NCBI RefSeq assembly: GCF_000383595.1
Contig: NZ_KB911581.1
Span: 6,717,519 to 6,781,518, forward strand
Direction: 5' to 3'
Source of the DNA: Streptomyces bottropensis ATCC 25435
GTDB taxonomy: Bacteria > Actinomycetota > Actinomycetes > Streptomycetales > Streptomycetaceae
DNA length: 64,000 nucleotides
Position numbers and translations under genes: made by a program. The notes under the pieces were generated by a model that was not told the DNA's origin, did no database searches, and saw nothing but the letters and a program-made list of their open reading frames with translations. Positions 25,817-33,584 of this stretch are shown here, in pieces. Position 1 is the stretch's first letter; every line of letters begins with the position of its first letter.

Positions 25817-26602
25817 TCAGCAGGCCTTCCGCCATGCCCCCAGTTCCCATTTCTTCAGCAGCGAGCTGAGCTGCAGGCGCCGGGCCTCGGGGCAGAAGTC
25901 GCCCGTCTGCCTCTCGTACTCGACGTGGAAGACGGCCTTGCCTGCCTCGATGAACGGGGTCAGGTCGTCGCACTCCTCGAACTGGGCGCACTGCTCGTTG
26001 ACGGCGAAGTCGAAGTCGTCCACGAGTTCGGGTATCTGGTCGAGGTCGTTCTTCAGGCCGACCGCGAGGCCCCGTTCGTGGGCCAGGCGGGCGATGAGAC
26101 GGTTGTAGCGGAGCTGGTCGGCGGCCTTGAGGGGGAAGCCCGTCCTGTTGCGGTAGCCGTCCATGTTGTCGGGCTCGACCGCGTCGAAGCCCTTCTCCGC
26201 GCACATGTCGATACGGGCGGCCATCAGGGGTTCGAGGACATCGGTCTCACGGATGTCGAGCCAGCGCTCACCCTCCCAGCCGTTGCCCTTGCCCACCACC
26301 GAGTCCGGGAACCTCTCGGCGTCCGGGCGCCAGTCCTCCCAGGCGCCGGTCGACAGGTAGCAGATGACCTTGCGGCCGTCGTCGTGCAGCTCGGCGACCG
26401 TGTCGGCGGAGTGGTCGAAGCCGTCGATGTCGTACACGGGGACGTCGACGGAGGTGTCCAGGCGCCCGCTGAGCTGCCACTGCCACTGGATGCCGGGCTC
26501 CGGCCGCCAGTGGGCGTCCGTCCGCTCCCCCGTGGTGCACCCCGCCGCCAACAGGAGCGGGATCAGGGTCAGCAGGGCGCGGCGGGCGGGGGCGCGGCTC
26601 AT
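25817..26602 (-). CDS. Lipoprotein of the endo-alpha-1,4-polygalactosaminidase family (GH114-like)
   Basis: This 261-residue secreted lipoprotein has the signal LTLIPLLLAAGC with lipobox LAAGC. The mature domain is a TIM-barrel-like hydrolase with YDIDGFDHS, KVICYLSTGAWEDWRPD and GFDAVEPDNMDGY, which are family hallmarks. Such enzymes cleave galactosaminogalactan-type polymers, but the substrate here is unproven. It converges on cobS with 67 bases between. Confidence 0.85.
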   Translation of the reverse strand: MSRAPARRALLTLIPLLLAAGCTTGERTDAHWRPEPGIQWQWQLSGRLDTSVDVPVYDIDGFDHSADTVAELHDDGRKVICYLSTGAWEDWRPDAERFPDSVVGKGNGWEGERWLDIRETDVLEPLMAARIDMCAEKGFDAVEPDNMDGYRNRTGFPLKAADQLRYNRLIARLAHERGLAVGLKNDLDQIPELVDDFDFAVNEQCAQFEECDDLTPFIEAGKAVFHVEYERQTGDFCPEARRLQLSSLLKKWELGAWRKAC

Positions 26603-27171
26603 CGGGTGGGCTCCAGGGCGTGCGGCGACGTACCCCAGGGATGATCCCCCACGCCGGGTACGGCGCGGTGCACGGAGGCCCCGGGTGGCACGCCCGCGCG
26701 GCCACGAACTCCCGGTGAAGGCAGGCCGGTTCGCCGGTCATGGGCTCGGGTGGGAAGTGACGCACACCGATGAGCCGATCCTCACCGGCGGGACGAACGC
26801 GGCCCAGGTCATGGCATAGGGGACACGAAACCGACCATGAAGCCACCTAGGGGTGAACGCCCGCAGGAGTGAGCGAAACCGGTGGCCGACGCTACGCGCG
26901 AAGACCGTATGTGCCGTGCGCGAAGACCCTGGAGCGGCCACGGCCGCGCGGCGATAAGGGATCCCCCTACGCCTGAGACATGGGGATCTCCCTGCACGCC
27001 CGGGGCGCAAAGTCGGGGAGGCTGGTCGCAGCGGACACCGCACGGACGGCGGGAACGCAACCGGCCCACGCCCCAGGTCCGATGGGCCGAACAAGGGCCT
27101 AGGCTCGTTCTCGGCACGTCGACCCATCCGTTCGGCCACCGAAACTCAATCGGAAGCGAGATTTCACCACC
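26603..27171. other. 569-bp intergenic region upstream of pepA
   Basis: I find no convincing gene here. It carries two direct copies of GCGCGAAGACC at 26896-26906 and 26918-26928, exactly 22 bp apart (two helical turns), and an interrupted hairpin (GATCCCC/GGGGATC) at 26960-26988. It must hold promoters for the GH114 lipoprotein (minus) and pepA (plus). Confidence 0.5.
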
Positions 27172-28710
27172 GTGACTGCTCTCACTCTCAGCACCGCCGC
27201 CGCGCCCGGCCTCCGCGCCGACGCGATCGTGGTCGGTGTCGCGAAGGGCTCTGCATCTCGGCCTGGGGGCCTGGTCGTAGCGCCGGGCGCCGAAGCCGTG
27301 GACAAGGCGTACGACGGCAAGCTCGCCGGCCTTCTGGAGACCCTCGGCGCCTCGGGCGCGGAGGGCGAGGTGACGAAGCTGCCCGCGCCGTCCGGCTTCA
27401 AGGCGCCGCTCGTGCTGGCGGTGGGCCTGGGCGCGGTGCCCGAGAAGGACGCCTCGTTCGGTGCGGAGGCGCTGCGCCGCGCGGCCGGTGCCGCCGCCCG
27501 TGCCCTGTCCGGTACGAAGAAGGCCGCGTTCGCGCTGCCCGTCGGGGACGCCGACACCGTGGCCGCCGTCGCCGAGGGCGCGCTGCTCGGCGCGTACTCC
27601 TTCGACGCCTACAAGGGCAACGCCAAGGACCCGAAGGCCAAGAACGGCAAGGCGCCGCTCGCCGATGTCGTCCTGCTCGGCGCGAAGCCGCGCGACAAGG
27701 CCCACAAGGCGGCCGCCGAGCGTGCCATCGCGGTGACCGAGGAGCTGAACCGCGCCCGCGACCTCATCAACACCCCGCCGAACGACCTGGACCCCGAGGC
27801 CTTCGCCGCCGTCGCGCAGACCGCGGCCAAGGAGCACGGCATCAAGGTGACCGTTCTCGACGAGAAGGCGCTCGCCAAGGGCGGCTACGGCGGCATCCTC
27901 GGCGTCGGCGCGGGCTCCGCGGCCACGCCCCGGCTGGTGCAGCTGTCGTACACCAGCTCCAAGGCGAAGAAGCACCTGGCGTTCGTCGGCAAGGGCATCA
28001 CGTACGACTCGGGCGGCATCTCGCTCAAGCCCGCCGGGCACAACGAGACGATGAAGTGCGACATGAGCGGTGCCGCCGCCGTGTTCGCCGCGGTCGTCGC
28101 CGCCGCCCGGCTCAAGCTGGAGGTCAACGTCACGGGCTGGCTCGCCCTCGCCGAGAACATGCCCTCCGGCTCCGCCACCCGCCCGGGTGACGTGCTGCGC
28201 ATGTACAGCGGCACGACGGTGGAGGTGCTCAACACCGACGCCGAGGGCCGGCTGGTCCTGGCCGACGCGCTCGCCAAGGCCTCCGAGGACAAGCCGGACG
28301 CGATCGTCGACGTGGCGACGCTGACCGGCGCGATGATGCTGGCGCTGGGCAACCGGACCTTCGGGATCATGGCCAACGACGACGCGTTCCGCTCCGCGGT
28401 GCACGAGGCCGCCGAGGAGTCCGGGGAGCCGGCGTGGCCCATGCCGCTGCCGGACCACCTGCGCAAGGGCATGGACTCCCCGACCGCCGACATCGCGAAC
28501 ATGGGTGAGCGCTACGGCGGCGGTCTCGTCGCCGGGCTGTTCCTGAAGGAGTTCGTGGGCGAGGGGATCACCTGGGCCCACCTGGACATCGCGGGACCGG
28601 CGTTCAACGAGGGCGGGCCCTTCGGGTACACGCCCAAGGGCGGTACCGGGACCGCCGTCAGGACACTGGTGCGGCTGGCCGAGCGGGCCGCTTCGGGTGA
28701 CCTGGGCTGA
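27172..28710 (+). CDS. pepA: Leucyl aminopeptidase, M17 family
   Basis: This 512-residue cytosolic two-metal exopeptidase removes N-terminal residues from peptides. The C-terminal catalytic domain has KGITYDSGGISLKP (metal ligand and catalytic lysine) and the family signature NTDAEGRLVLADAL. The N-terminal domain (1-170) is the less conserved hexamerisation domain. The GTG at 27172 has GAAGCGAG upstream. Its place before the oxo-acid dehydrogenase genes is conserved in actinobacteria. Confidence 0.95.
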   Translation: MTALTLSTAAAPGLRADAIVVGVAKGSASRPGGLVVAPGAEAVDKAYDGKLAGLLETLGASGAEGEVTKLPAPSGFKAPLVLAVGLGAVPEKDASFGAEALRRAAGAAARALSGTKKAAFALPVGDADTVAAVAEGALLGAYSFDAYKGNAKDPKAKNGKAPLADVVLLGAKPRDKAHKAAAERAIAVTEELNRARDLINTPPNDLDPEAFAAVAQTAAKEHGIKVTVLDEKALAKGGYGGILGVGAGSAATPRLVQLSYTSSKAKKHLAFVGKGITYDSGGISLKPAGHNETMKCDMSGAAAVFAAVVAAARLKLEVNVTGWLALAENMPSGSATRPGDVLRMYSGTTVEVLNTDAEGRLVLADALAKASEDKPDAIVDVATLTGAMMLALGNRTFGIMANDDAFRSAVHEAAEESGEPAWPMPLPDHLRKGMDSPTADIANMGERYGGGLVAGLFLKEFVGEGITWAHLDIAGPAFNEGGPFGYTPKGGTGTAVRTLVRLAERAASGDLG

Positions 28711-29012
28711 TGTTCGCCTAGGAGCTCGATGCCCGAGGGGCGTGGGCGGCTGCGGGTCCGTGGTGGCTCGTCGCGCAGTTCCCCGCGCCCCTGGGGCCGC
28801 TGCCGTCGGCCCGCGTCACGAAGCACACCTTCACATCTGAGCGTGTGGTGTCTCACACCCCGGCCCGGCGTCTCGTTCGCCCTCGACAAGTGCGAAGATG
28901 GGGCTCGGCAGGACAGGGCCCCCACCACAGGGCCGAAGAAGAGCGGCCGGACACCAGCCGCCGCGCGGTCGTGGACGACCGGCGTACGGCGCACATGCAT
29001 GGAGGACGTGAC
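28711..29012. other. Intergenic region with a dispersed repeat and the lpd upstream region
   Basis: This 302-bp gap contains one copy of the GCGCAGTTCCCC repeat (28767-28797) soon after the pepA stop. About 200 bases of presumed lpd leader and promoter follow. No open frame looks coding. Confidence 0.55.
28767..28797 (+). repeat. Dispersed GCGCAGTTCCCC repeat, short copy
   Basis: The copy includes the full core GCGCAGTTCCCCGCGCCCCT but lacks the hairpin extension (AGCAGGGGCTGCGCC) seen in longer copies. Confidence 0.6.
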
Positions 29013-30401
29013 GTGGCGAACGACGCCAGCACCGTTTTCGACCTAGTGATCCTCGGCGGTGGTAGCGGTGGTTACGCCGCGGCCCTGCGCGGGGCCCAGC
29101 TGGGCCTGGACGTCGCCCTGATCGAGAAGGACAAGGTCGGCGGCACCTGCCTGCACCGGGGATGCATCCCCACGAAGGCCCTGCTCCACGCGGGCGAGAT
29201 CGCCGACCAGGCCCGCGAGAGCGAGCAGTTCGGTGTGAAGGCCACCTTCGAGGGCATCGACGTGCCCGCCGTGCACAAGTACAAGGACGGGGTGATCTCC
29301 GGCCTGTACAAGGGTCTGCAGGGGCTCATCGCCTCCCGGAAGGTCACCTACATCGAGGGTGAGGGCCGTCTGTCCTCGCCCACCTCCGTCGATGTCAACG
29401 GCCAGCGCGTCCAGGGCCGTCACGTCCTGCTGGCGACCGGCTCCGTGCCGAAGTCGCTGCCGGGCCTGGAGATCGACGGCAACCGCATCATCTCCTCGGA
29501 CCACGCCCTCGTCCTGGACCGCGTCCCGAAGTCGGCGATCGTCCTCGGCGGCGGTGTCATCGGTGTCGAGTTCGCCTCCGCCTGGAAGTCCTTCGGCACC
29601 GACATCACCATCATCGAGGGCCTCAAGCACCTCGCCCCGCTCGAGGACGAGAACTCCTCCAAGCTTCTTGAGCGCGCCTTCCGCAAGCGCGGCATCAAGT
29701 TCAACCTGGGCACCTTCTTCTCGAAGGCCGAGTACACCCAGGACGGTGTCAAGGTCACCCTCGCCGACGGCAAGGAGTTCGAGGCCGAGCTGCTGCTGGT
29801 GGCCGTCGGCCGCGGGCCCGTCTCCGCCGGTCTCGGCTACGAGGAGCAGGGCGTCGCGATGGACCGCGGCTACGTCCTGGTCGACGAGTACATGCGGACG
29901 AACGTCCCGACCATCTCCGCCGTCGGTGACCTGGTCCCGACGCTCCAGCTCGCGCACGTCGGCTTCGCCGAGGGCATCCTGGTGGCGGAGCGTCTGGCCG
30001 GCCTGAAGGCCGTTCCGATCGACTACGACGGTGTCCCGCGGGTGACGTACTGCCACCCCGAGGTCGCCTCCGTCGGTATCACCGAGGCCAAGGCCAAGGA
30101 GATCTACGGTGCGGACAAGGTCGTCGCTCTGAAGTACAACCTCGCGGGCAACGGCAAGAGCAAGATCCTCCAGACCGCGGGCGAGATCAAGCTCGTCCAG
30201 GTCAAGGACGGTGCCGTGGTCGGCGTCCACATGGTCGGCGACCGCATGGGCGAGCAGGTCGGCGAGGCCCAGCTGATCTACAACTGGGAAGCGCTGCCCT
30301 CCGAGGTCGCCCAGCTCATCCACGCCCACCCGACGCAGAGCGAGGCGCTCGGCGAGGCCCACCTGGCCCTCGCGGGCAAGCCGCTGCACTCGCACGACTG
30401 A
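29013..30401 (+). CDS. lpdA: Dihydrolipoamide dehydrogenase (E3)
   Basis: This 462-residue flavoprotein reoxidises dihydrolipoyl groups of the oxo-acid dehydrogenase complexes with NAD. It has the FAD motif LGGGSGGYAAA, redox-active cysteines in GGTCLHRGCIPTK, the NAD motif LGGGVIGVEFA, and the C-terminal HAHPTQSEA that supplies the active-site His-Glu pair. The GTG at 29013 lies 7 bases after GGAGG. The E2 gene follows after 60 bases in the same direction, so the two are probably co-transcribed. Confidence 0.96.
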   Translation: MANDASTVFDLVILGGGSGGYAAALRGAQLGLDVALIEKDKVGGTCLHRGCIPTKALLHAGEIADQARESEQFGVKATFEGIDVPAVHKYKDGVISGLYKGLQGLIASRKVTYIEGEGRLSSPTSVDVNGQRVQGRHVLLATGSVPKSLPGLEIDGNRIISSDHALVLDRVPKSAIVLGGGVIGVEFASAWKSFGTDITIIEGLKHLAPLEDENSSKLLERAFRKRGIKFNLGTFFSKAEYTQDGVKVTLADGKEFEAELLLVAVGRGPVSAGLGYEEQGVAMDRGYVLVDEYMRTNVPTISAVGDLVPTLQLAHVGFAEGILVAERLAGLKAVPIDYDGVPRVTYCHPEVASVGITEAKAKEIYGADKVVALKYNLAGNGKSKILQTAGEIKLVQVKDGAVVGVHMVGDRMGEQVGEAQLIYNWEALPSEVAQLIHAHPTQSEALGEAHLALAGKPLHSHD

Positions 30402-30461
30402 CCCCTCGGTCGACGAAGCGACGATCCAGACTTCCGCAATCGTTAAGGAGCAACAGAAACC

Positions 30462-32276
30462 ATGGCGGTTTCCGTAACCCTTCCGGCGCTCGGCGAGAGC
30501 GTCACCGAGGGCACCGTCACCCGCTGGCTGAAGGCCGAGGGTGAGCGCGTAGAGGCCGACGAGCCGCTGCTCGAGGTCTCGACCGACAAGGTCGACACCG
30601 AGATCCCCTCCCCCGCCGCCGGCATCCTGGCGTCCATCAAGGTCGCCGAGGACGAGACGGTCGAGGTCGGCGCCGAACTGGCCCTGATCGACGACGGCTC
30701 GGGCGCGCCCGCCGCCGCCCCGGCCCCCGCCGCCGAGGAGGCTCCGGCTCCGGCCCCCGAGCCCGCCGCGGCCGCGCCCTCCACCGAGCAGGAGGCCCCC
30801 GCGCCGGCCCCGACCGCCGAGGCGGCCACCGGCGGCGGCTCCGCCGAGGGCACCGACGTGGTCCTCCCGGCGCTCGGCGAGTCCGTCACCGAGGGCACCG
30901 TCACCCGCTGGCTCAAGGAGGTCGGCGACTCCGTCGAGGCCGACGAGCCGCTGCTGGAGGTCTCCACGGACAAGGTCGACACCGAGATCCCGGCGCCCAC
31001 CTCCGGTGTGCTGCTGGAGATCACGGTCGCCGAGGACGAGACCGCCGAGGTCGGTGCCAAGCTGGCCGTCATCGGCGCTCCCGGTGCCGCCCCGGCCGCC
31101 GCTCCGGCTCCGGCCGCTCCGGCTCCGGCTCCGGCCGCCCCGGCTCCGGCGCCCGCCGCCGCTGCCCCGGCGCCCGCCGCGCCGGCTCCGGCCGCTCAGG
31201 CTCCCGCTCCGGCCGCTCCCGCCGCTCCGGCTCCGGCGCCCGCCGCCGCGGCTCCGGCCGCTCCGGCTGCCGCGCCCGCTCCGGTCGCCCCGGCTCCGGC
31301 CGCCGCCCCGGCCGCGTCGGCTGCCGCCAAGGCCACCGACGAGGGCGCCTACGTCACCCCGCTGGTGCGCAAGCTCGCCGCCGAGAACGGTGTCGACCTG
31401 GGCTCCGTCAAGGGCACCGGTGTCGGCGGCCGTATCCGCAAGCAGGACGTCGTCGCCGCCGCCGAGGCCGCGAAGGCCGCTGCCGCCGCTCCGGCTCCCG
31501 CCGCTGCCGCACCGGCCGCCGCCCCCAAGAAGGCGCCGTCCCTGGAGGCTTCTCCCCTCCGTGGCCAGACCATCAAGATGCCGCGCATCCGCAAGGTCAT
31601 CGGCGACAACATGGTCAAGGCGCTGCACGAGCAGGCGCAGCTGTCCTCGGTCGTCGAGGTCGACGTCACCCGTCTGATGAGGCTGCGCGCCCGGGCCAAG
31701 GACTCGTTCGCGGCCCGCGAGGGCGTCAAGCTCTCCCCGATGCCGTTCTTCGTCAAGGCCGCGGCCCAGGCGCTGAAGGCGCACGCGCCGATCAACGCCC
31801 GGATCAACGAGGGCGAGGGCACGATCACCTACTTCGACGCCGAGAACATCGGTATCGCGGTGGACTCCGAGAAGGGCCTGATGACCCCGGTCATCAAGGG
31901 CGCCGGTGACCTCAACATCGCCGGTATCGCCAAGGCCACCGCCGACCTGGCGGGCAAGGTGCGGGCGAACAAGATCACGCCGGACGAGCTGTCCGGTGCG
32001 ACGTTCACCATCTCCAACACCGGTTCGCGCGGCGCGCTCTTCGACACGATCATCGTGCCGCCGAACCAGGTCGCGATCCTCGGCATCGGCGCCACGGTCA
32101 AGCGCCCCGCCGTGATCGAGACGGAGGAGGGCGCGGTCATCGGCGTCCGCGACATGACGTACCTGACCCTCTCCTACGACCACCGTCTGGTCGACGGCGC
32201 CGACGCAGCCCGTTACCTGACGGCCGTCAAGGCGATCCTGGAGGCGGGCGAGTTCGAGGTCGAGCTCGGTCTGTGA
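30462..32276 (+). CDS. sucB: Dihydrolipoamide acyltransferase (E2), two lipoyl domains
   Basis: This 604-residue E2 has two lipoyl domains with target lysines K43 and K171 (each in STDKVDTEIP). An Ala/Pro linker follows (about 208-295), then a peripheral subunit-binding domain (about 300-336, YVTPLVRKLAAENGVD), a second short linker and the catalytic domain with HRLVDG (H574, D578). The lipoyl domains are near copies even at the DNA level, which suggests a recent duplication or gene conversion. In actinobacteria one such E2 can serve both pyruvate and 2-oxoglutarate dehydrogenases, so the sucB name does not exclude an aceF role; aceE lies just downstream. Its lipoyl groups would come from LipB and LipA at 46-48 kb. 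Confidence 0.94.
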   Translation: MAVSVTLPALGESVTEGTVTRWLKAEGERVEADEPLLEVSTDKVDTEIPSPAAGILASIKVAEDETVEVGAELALIDDGSGAPAAAPAPAAEEAPAPAPEPAAAAPSTEQEAPAPAPTAEAATGGGSAEGTDVVLPALGESVTEGTVTRWLKEVGDSVEADEPLLEVSTDKVDTEIPAPTSGVLLEITVAEDETAEVGAKLAVIGAPGAAPAAAPAPAAPAPAPAAPAPAPAAAAPAPAAPAPAAQAPAPAAPAAPAPAPAAAAPAAPAAAPAPVAPAPAAAPAASAAAKATDEGAYVTPLVRKLAAENGVDLGSVKGTGVGGRIRKQDVVAAAEAAKAAAAAPAPAAAAPAAAPKKAPSLEASPLRGQTIKMPRIRKVIGDNMVKALHEQAQLSSVVEVDVTRLMRLRARAKDSFAAREGVKLSPMPFFVKAAAQALKAHAPINARINEGEGTITYFDAENIGIAVDSEKGLMTPVIKGAGDLNIAGIAKATADLAGKVRANKITPDELSGATFTISNTGSRGALFDTIIVPPNQVAILGIGATVKRPAVIETEEGAVIGVRDMTYLTLSYDHRLVDGADAARYLTAVKAILEAGEFEVELGL

Positions 32277-32323
32277 GCCTCTGAGCAGGGGCTTGTGAGC
32301 AGAGGCCGCTGATCGCGGGACGA

Positions 32324-32359
32324 CGGTGCCCCGTCCGGAGTTCTCCGGGCGGGGCACCG
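32324..32359 (+). terminator. Hairpin terminator after the E2 gene
   Basis: A 16-bp stem with one G-U pair (GGTGCCCCGTCCGGA with TCCGGGCGGGGCACC) and a 4-base loop lies 48 bases after the E2 stop. Confidence 0.8.
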
Positions 32360-32515
32360 GTGCGTGCGGGCTCCGCCGTCGGTGTGCGGGGAACCCGCCG
32401 CGAGCCTGGCCGGTACGGGTCTTTACAAAACTGCCGCCCGTGGGAGCGTGTAAGTCTCGTCTCACCTGCGCGAAAGGACCCCCGTGCGCCTCTCCACCGG
32501 AGGGCCGCGGCTCTA

Positions 32516-32530
32516 TTGTCTAGAGGTCAA
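32516..32530. promoter_or_regulatory. Imperfect palindrome before the GntR gene, candidate operator
   Basis: TTGTCTAGAGGTCAA is partly palindromic, stands out by its AT content and lies 48 bases before the regulator's start. GntR-family proteins often bind short palindromes in their own promoters, so autoregulation is plausible. The rest of the 301-bp gap holds the E2 terminator and nothing else I recognise. Confidence 0.35.
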
Positions 32531-32577
32531 CGCCCCTGGGGCTCGTCCCCCGCCGGTCCCCCGCCGAAGGAGCCCGC

Positions 32578-33219
32578 ATGACCACCGCGCCCGTCGTCCA
32601 CTCGCTGCGCGAACAGATCCGCGAGCACATCGTGGAAGGCATCGTGAGCGGGCGGTGGAAGCCGGGTGAGCGGATCGTGGAGCGGCGGATCGCGACGGAG
32701 CTGGAGGTCAGCCAGACTCCCGTACGGGAAGCCCTGCGTGAGCTGGAGTCGCTGAGGTTGATCGAATCCGCGCCGAACAAGGGCGTACGGGTGCGGAATC
32801 TGACCGCGGCCGATCTGGAGGAGAGCTACCCCGTACGGGCGGGGCTGGAGGCGATCGCCGCGGAGCTGGCGGCGGAGCGGCTGGCGGAGGACTGCTCGGC
32901 GCTGGAGCCGCATGTGGCCGCGCTGTACGAGGCGGACCGCAACGCCGACGGGACGTCCCAGGTGCGGCACACGGTGGCGTTCCACCGGGAGCTGGTGCGG
33001 GCGGCGGGCAACTCGGTGCTGCTGCACACGTGGGAGGGGCTGGGGATCGAGGTGTTCACCGCGCTGTCGATCCGCTGGCTGGGTACGGTCCAGCAGTCCT
33101 ACGCGGAGGAGCACGAGGAGCTGGTCGCGGCGTTCCGGCGACGCGATCCCCGGATCGCCGACCTGGTCAAGTCCCACGTCCTGGGCTGCGCCCCGCACAC
33201 GGACGACGAGCCGGCGTAG
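32578..33219 (+). CDS. GntR-family regulator, FadR/FCD subfamily
   Basis: This 213-residue regulator has an N-terminal winged helix (about 8-75, RRIATELEVSQTPVREALREL) and a C-terminal helical FCD ligand domain with candidate metal residues (FHRELVRAAGN, RHTVAFH). It sits between the E2 gene and aceE. That position suggests control of pyruvate dehydrogenase by an organic acid, as PdhR or LldR do elsewhere. A perfect palindrome before aceE is the likely target. Confidence 0.92.
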   Translation: MTTAPVVHSLREQIREHIVEGIVSGRWKPGERIVERRIATELEVSQTPVREALRELESLRLIESAPNKGVRVRNLTAADLEESYPVRAGLEAIAAELAAERLAEDCSALEPHVAALYEADRNADGTSQVRHTVAFHRELVRAAGNSVLLHTWEGLGIEVFTALSIRWLGTVQQSYAEEHEELVAAFRRRDPRIADLVKSHVLGCAPHTDDEPA

Positions 33220-33232
33220 ACGTCTCGACCGC

Positions 33233-33287
33233 GGGCCCGGTGCTTTTGGGGGCGCGGGGAACTGCGCGAACGCCCCCCACCGGGCCG
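33233..33287 (-). repeat. Dispersed GCGCAGTTCCCC repeat, inverted copy
   Basis: Read on the minus strand this copy has CGCGCAGTTCCCCGCGCCCC. It lies 14 bases after the GntR-gene stop and can fold with flanking GGGCCCGG/CCGGGCC. Confidence 0.6.
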
Positions 33288-33446
33288 CACCCGCCGACGT
33301 ATTTCCACCCCCTCCCCCTTGAGCGCACCCCCGCTCAAACGCCGCCCCACCTGCACATACTCGGGCCCATCGCGGCACCCGGTGTCTCCGCCGGGGGCAC
33401 CCCGTGCCGACTTTCTCGTGATCAAGATATTTTGCCCCGGAACCCT

Positions 33447-33476
33447 TTGATCGATCATCGATCAGCGGGTTACAGT
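33447..33476 (+). promoter_or_regulatory. aceE promoter with a 17-bp perfect palindrome
   Basis: TGATCGATCATCGATCA (33448-33464) is a perfect palindrome around a central C. It covers a -35-like TTGATC (33447-33452) and the spacer before a -10-like TACAGT (33471-33476), 18 bp away. A protein bound there would block transcription of aceE. The adjacent GntR-family regulator is the obvious candidate. Confidence 0.6.
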
Positions 33477-33584
33477 CGCCGACGGGCTTCCACCGAAGCC
33501 CACCGCCCTGTCCTGCCAAAGACCAAGGGCACCCCCGAACCCTTACCGATGAGGGAACCCCCTTCGACTGAGGAAGGCGGCGCA

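Noticed and set aside
26738..26880. Minus-strand sequence with CGCTCACTCCTGCGGGCG that recalls the start of a ydaO/c-di-AMP riboswitch
   Set aside because: The core GGGGAACC-type and other conserved segments of that class are missing, and no rpf-type gene follows.
26738..27139. 133-codon minus-strand open frame in the pepA upstream gap
   Set aside because: No ribosome site, Arg/Pro-rich composition without a domain; it looks like chance in GC-rich DNA.
31080..31340. Dense Ala-Pro codon repeats that look like a minisatellite
   Set aside because: They encode the flexible linker between the lipoyl and subunit-binding domains of E2, where such repeats are normal.
29043..32465. A 1140-codon open frame on the minus strand opposite lpd and the E2 gene
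   Set aside because: It is a mirror of high-GC codon bias opposite two well-supported genes, with low-complexity Gly/Arg/Leu sequence and no family motif.
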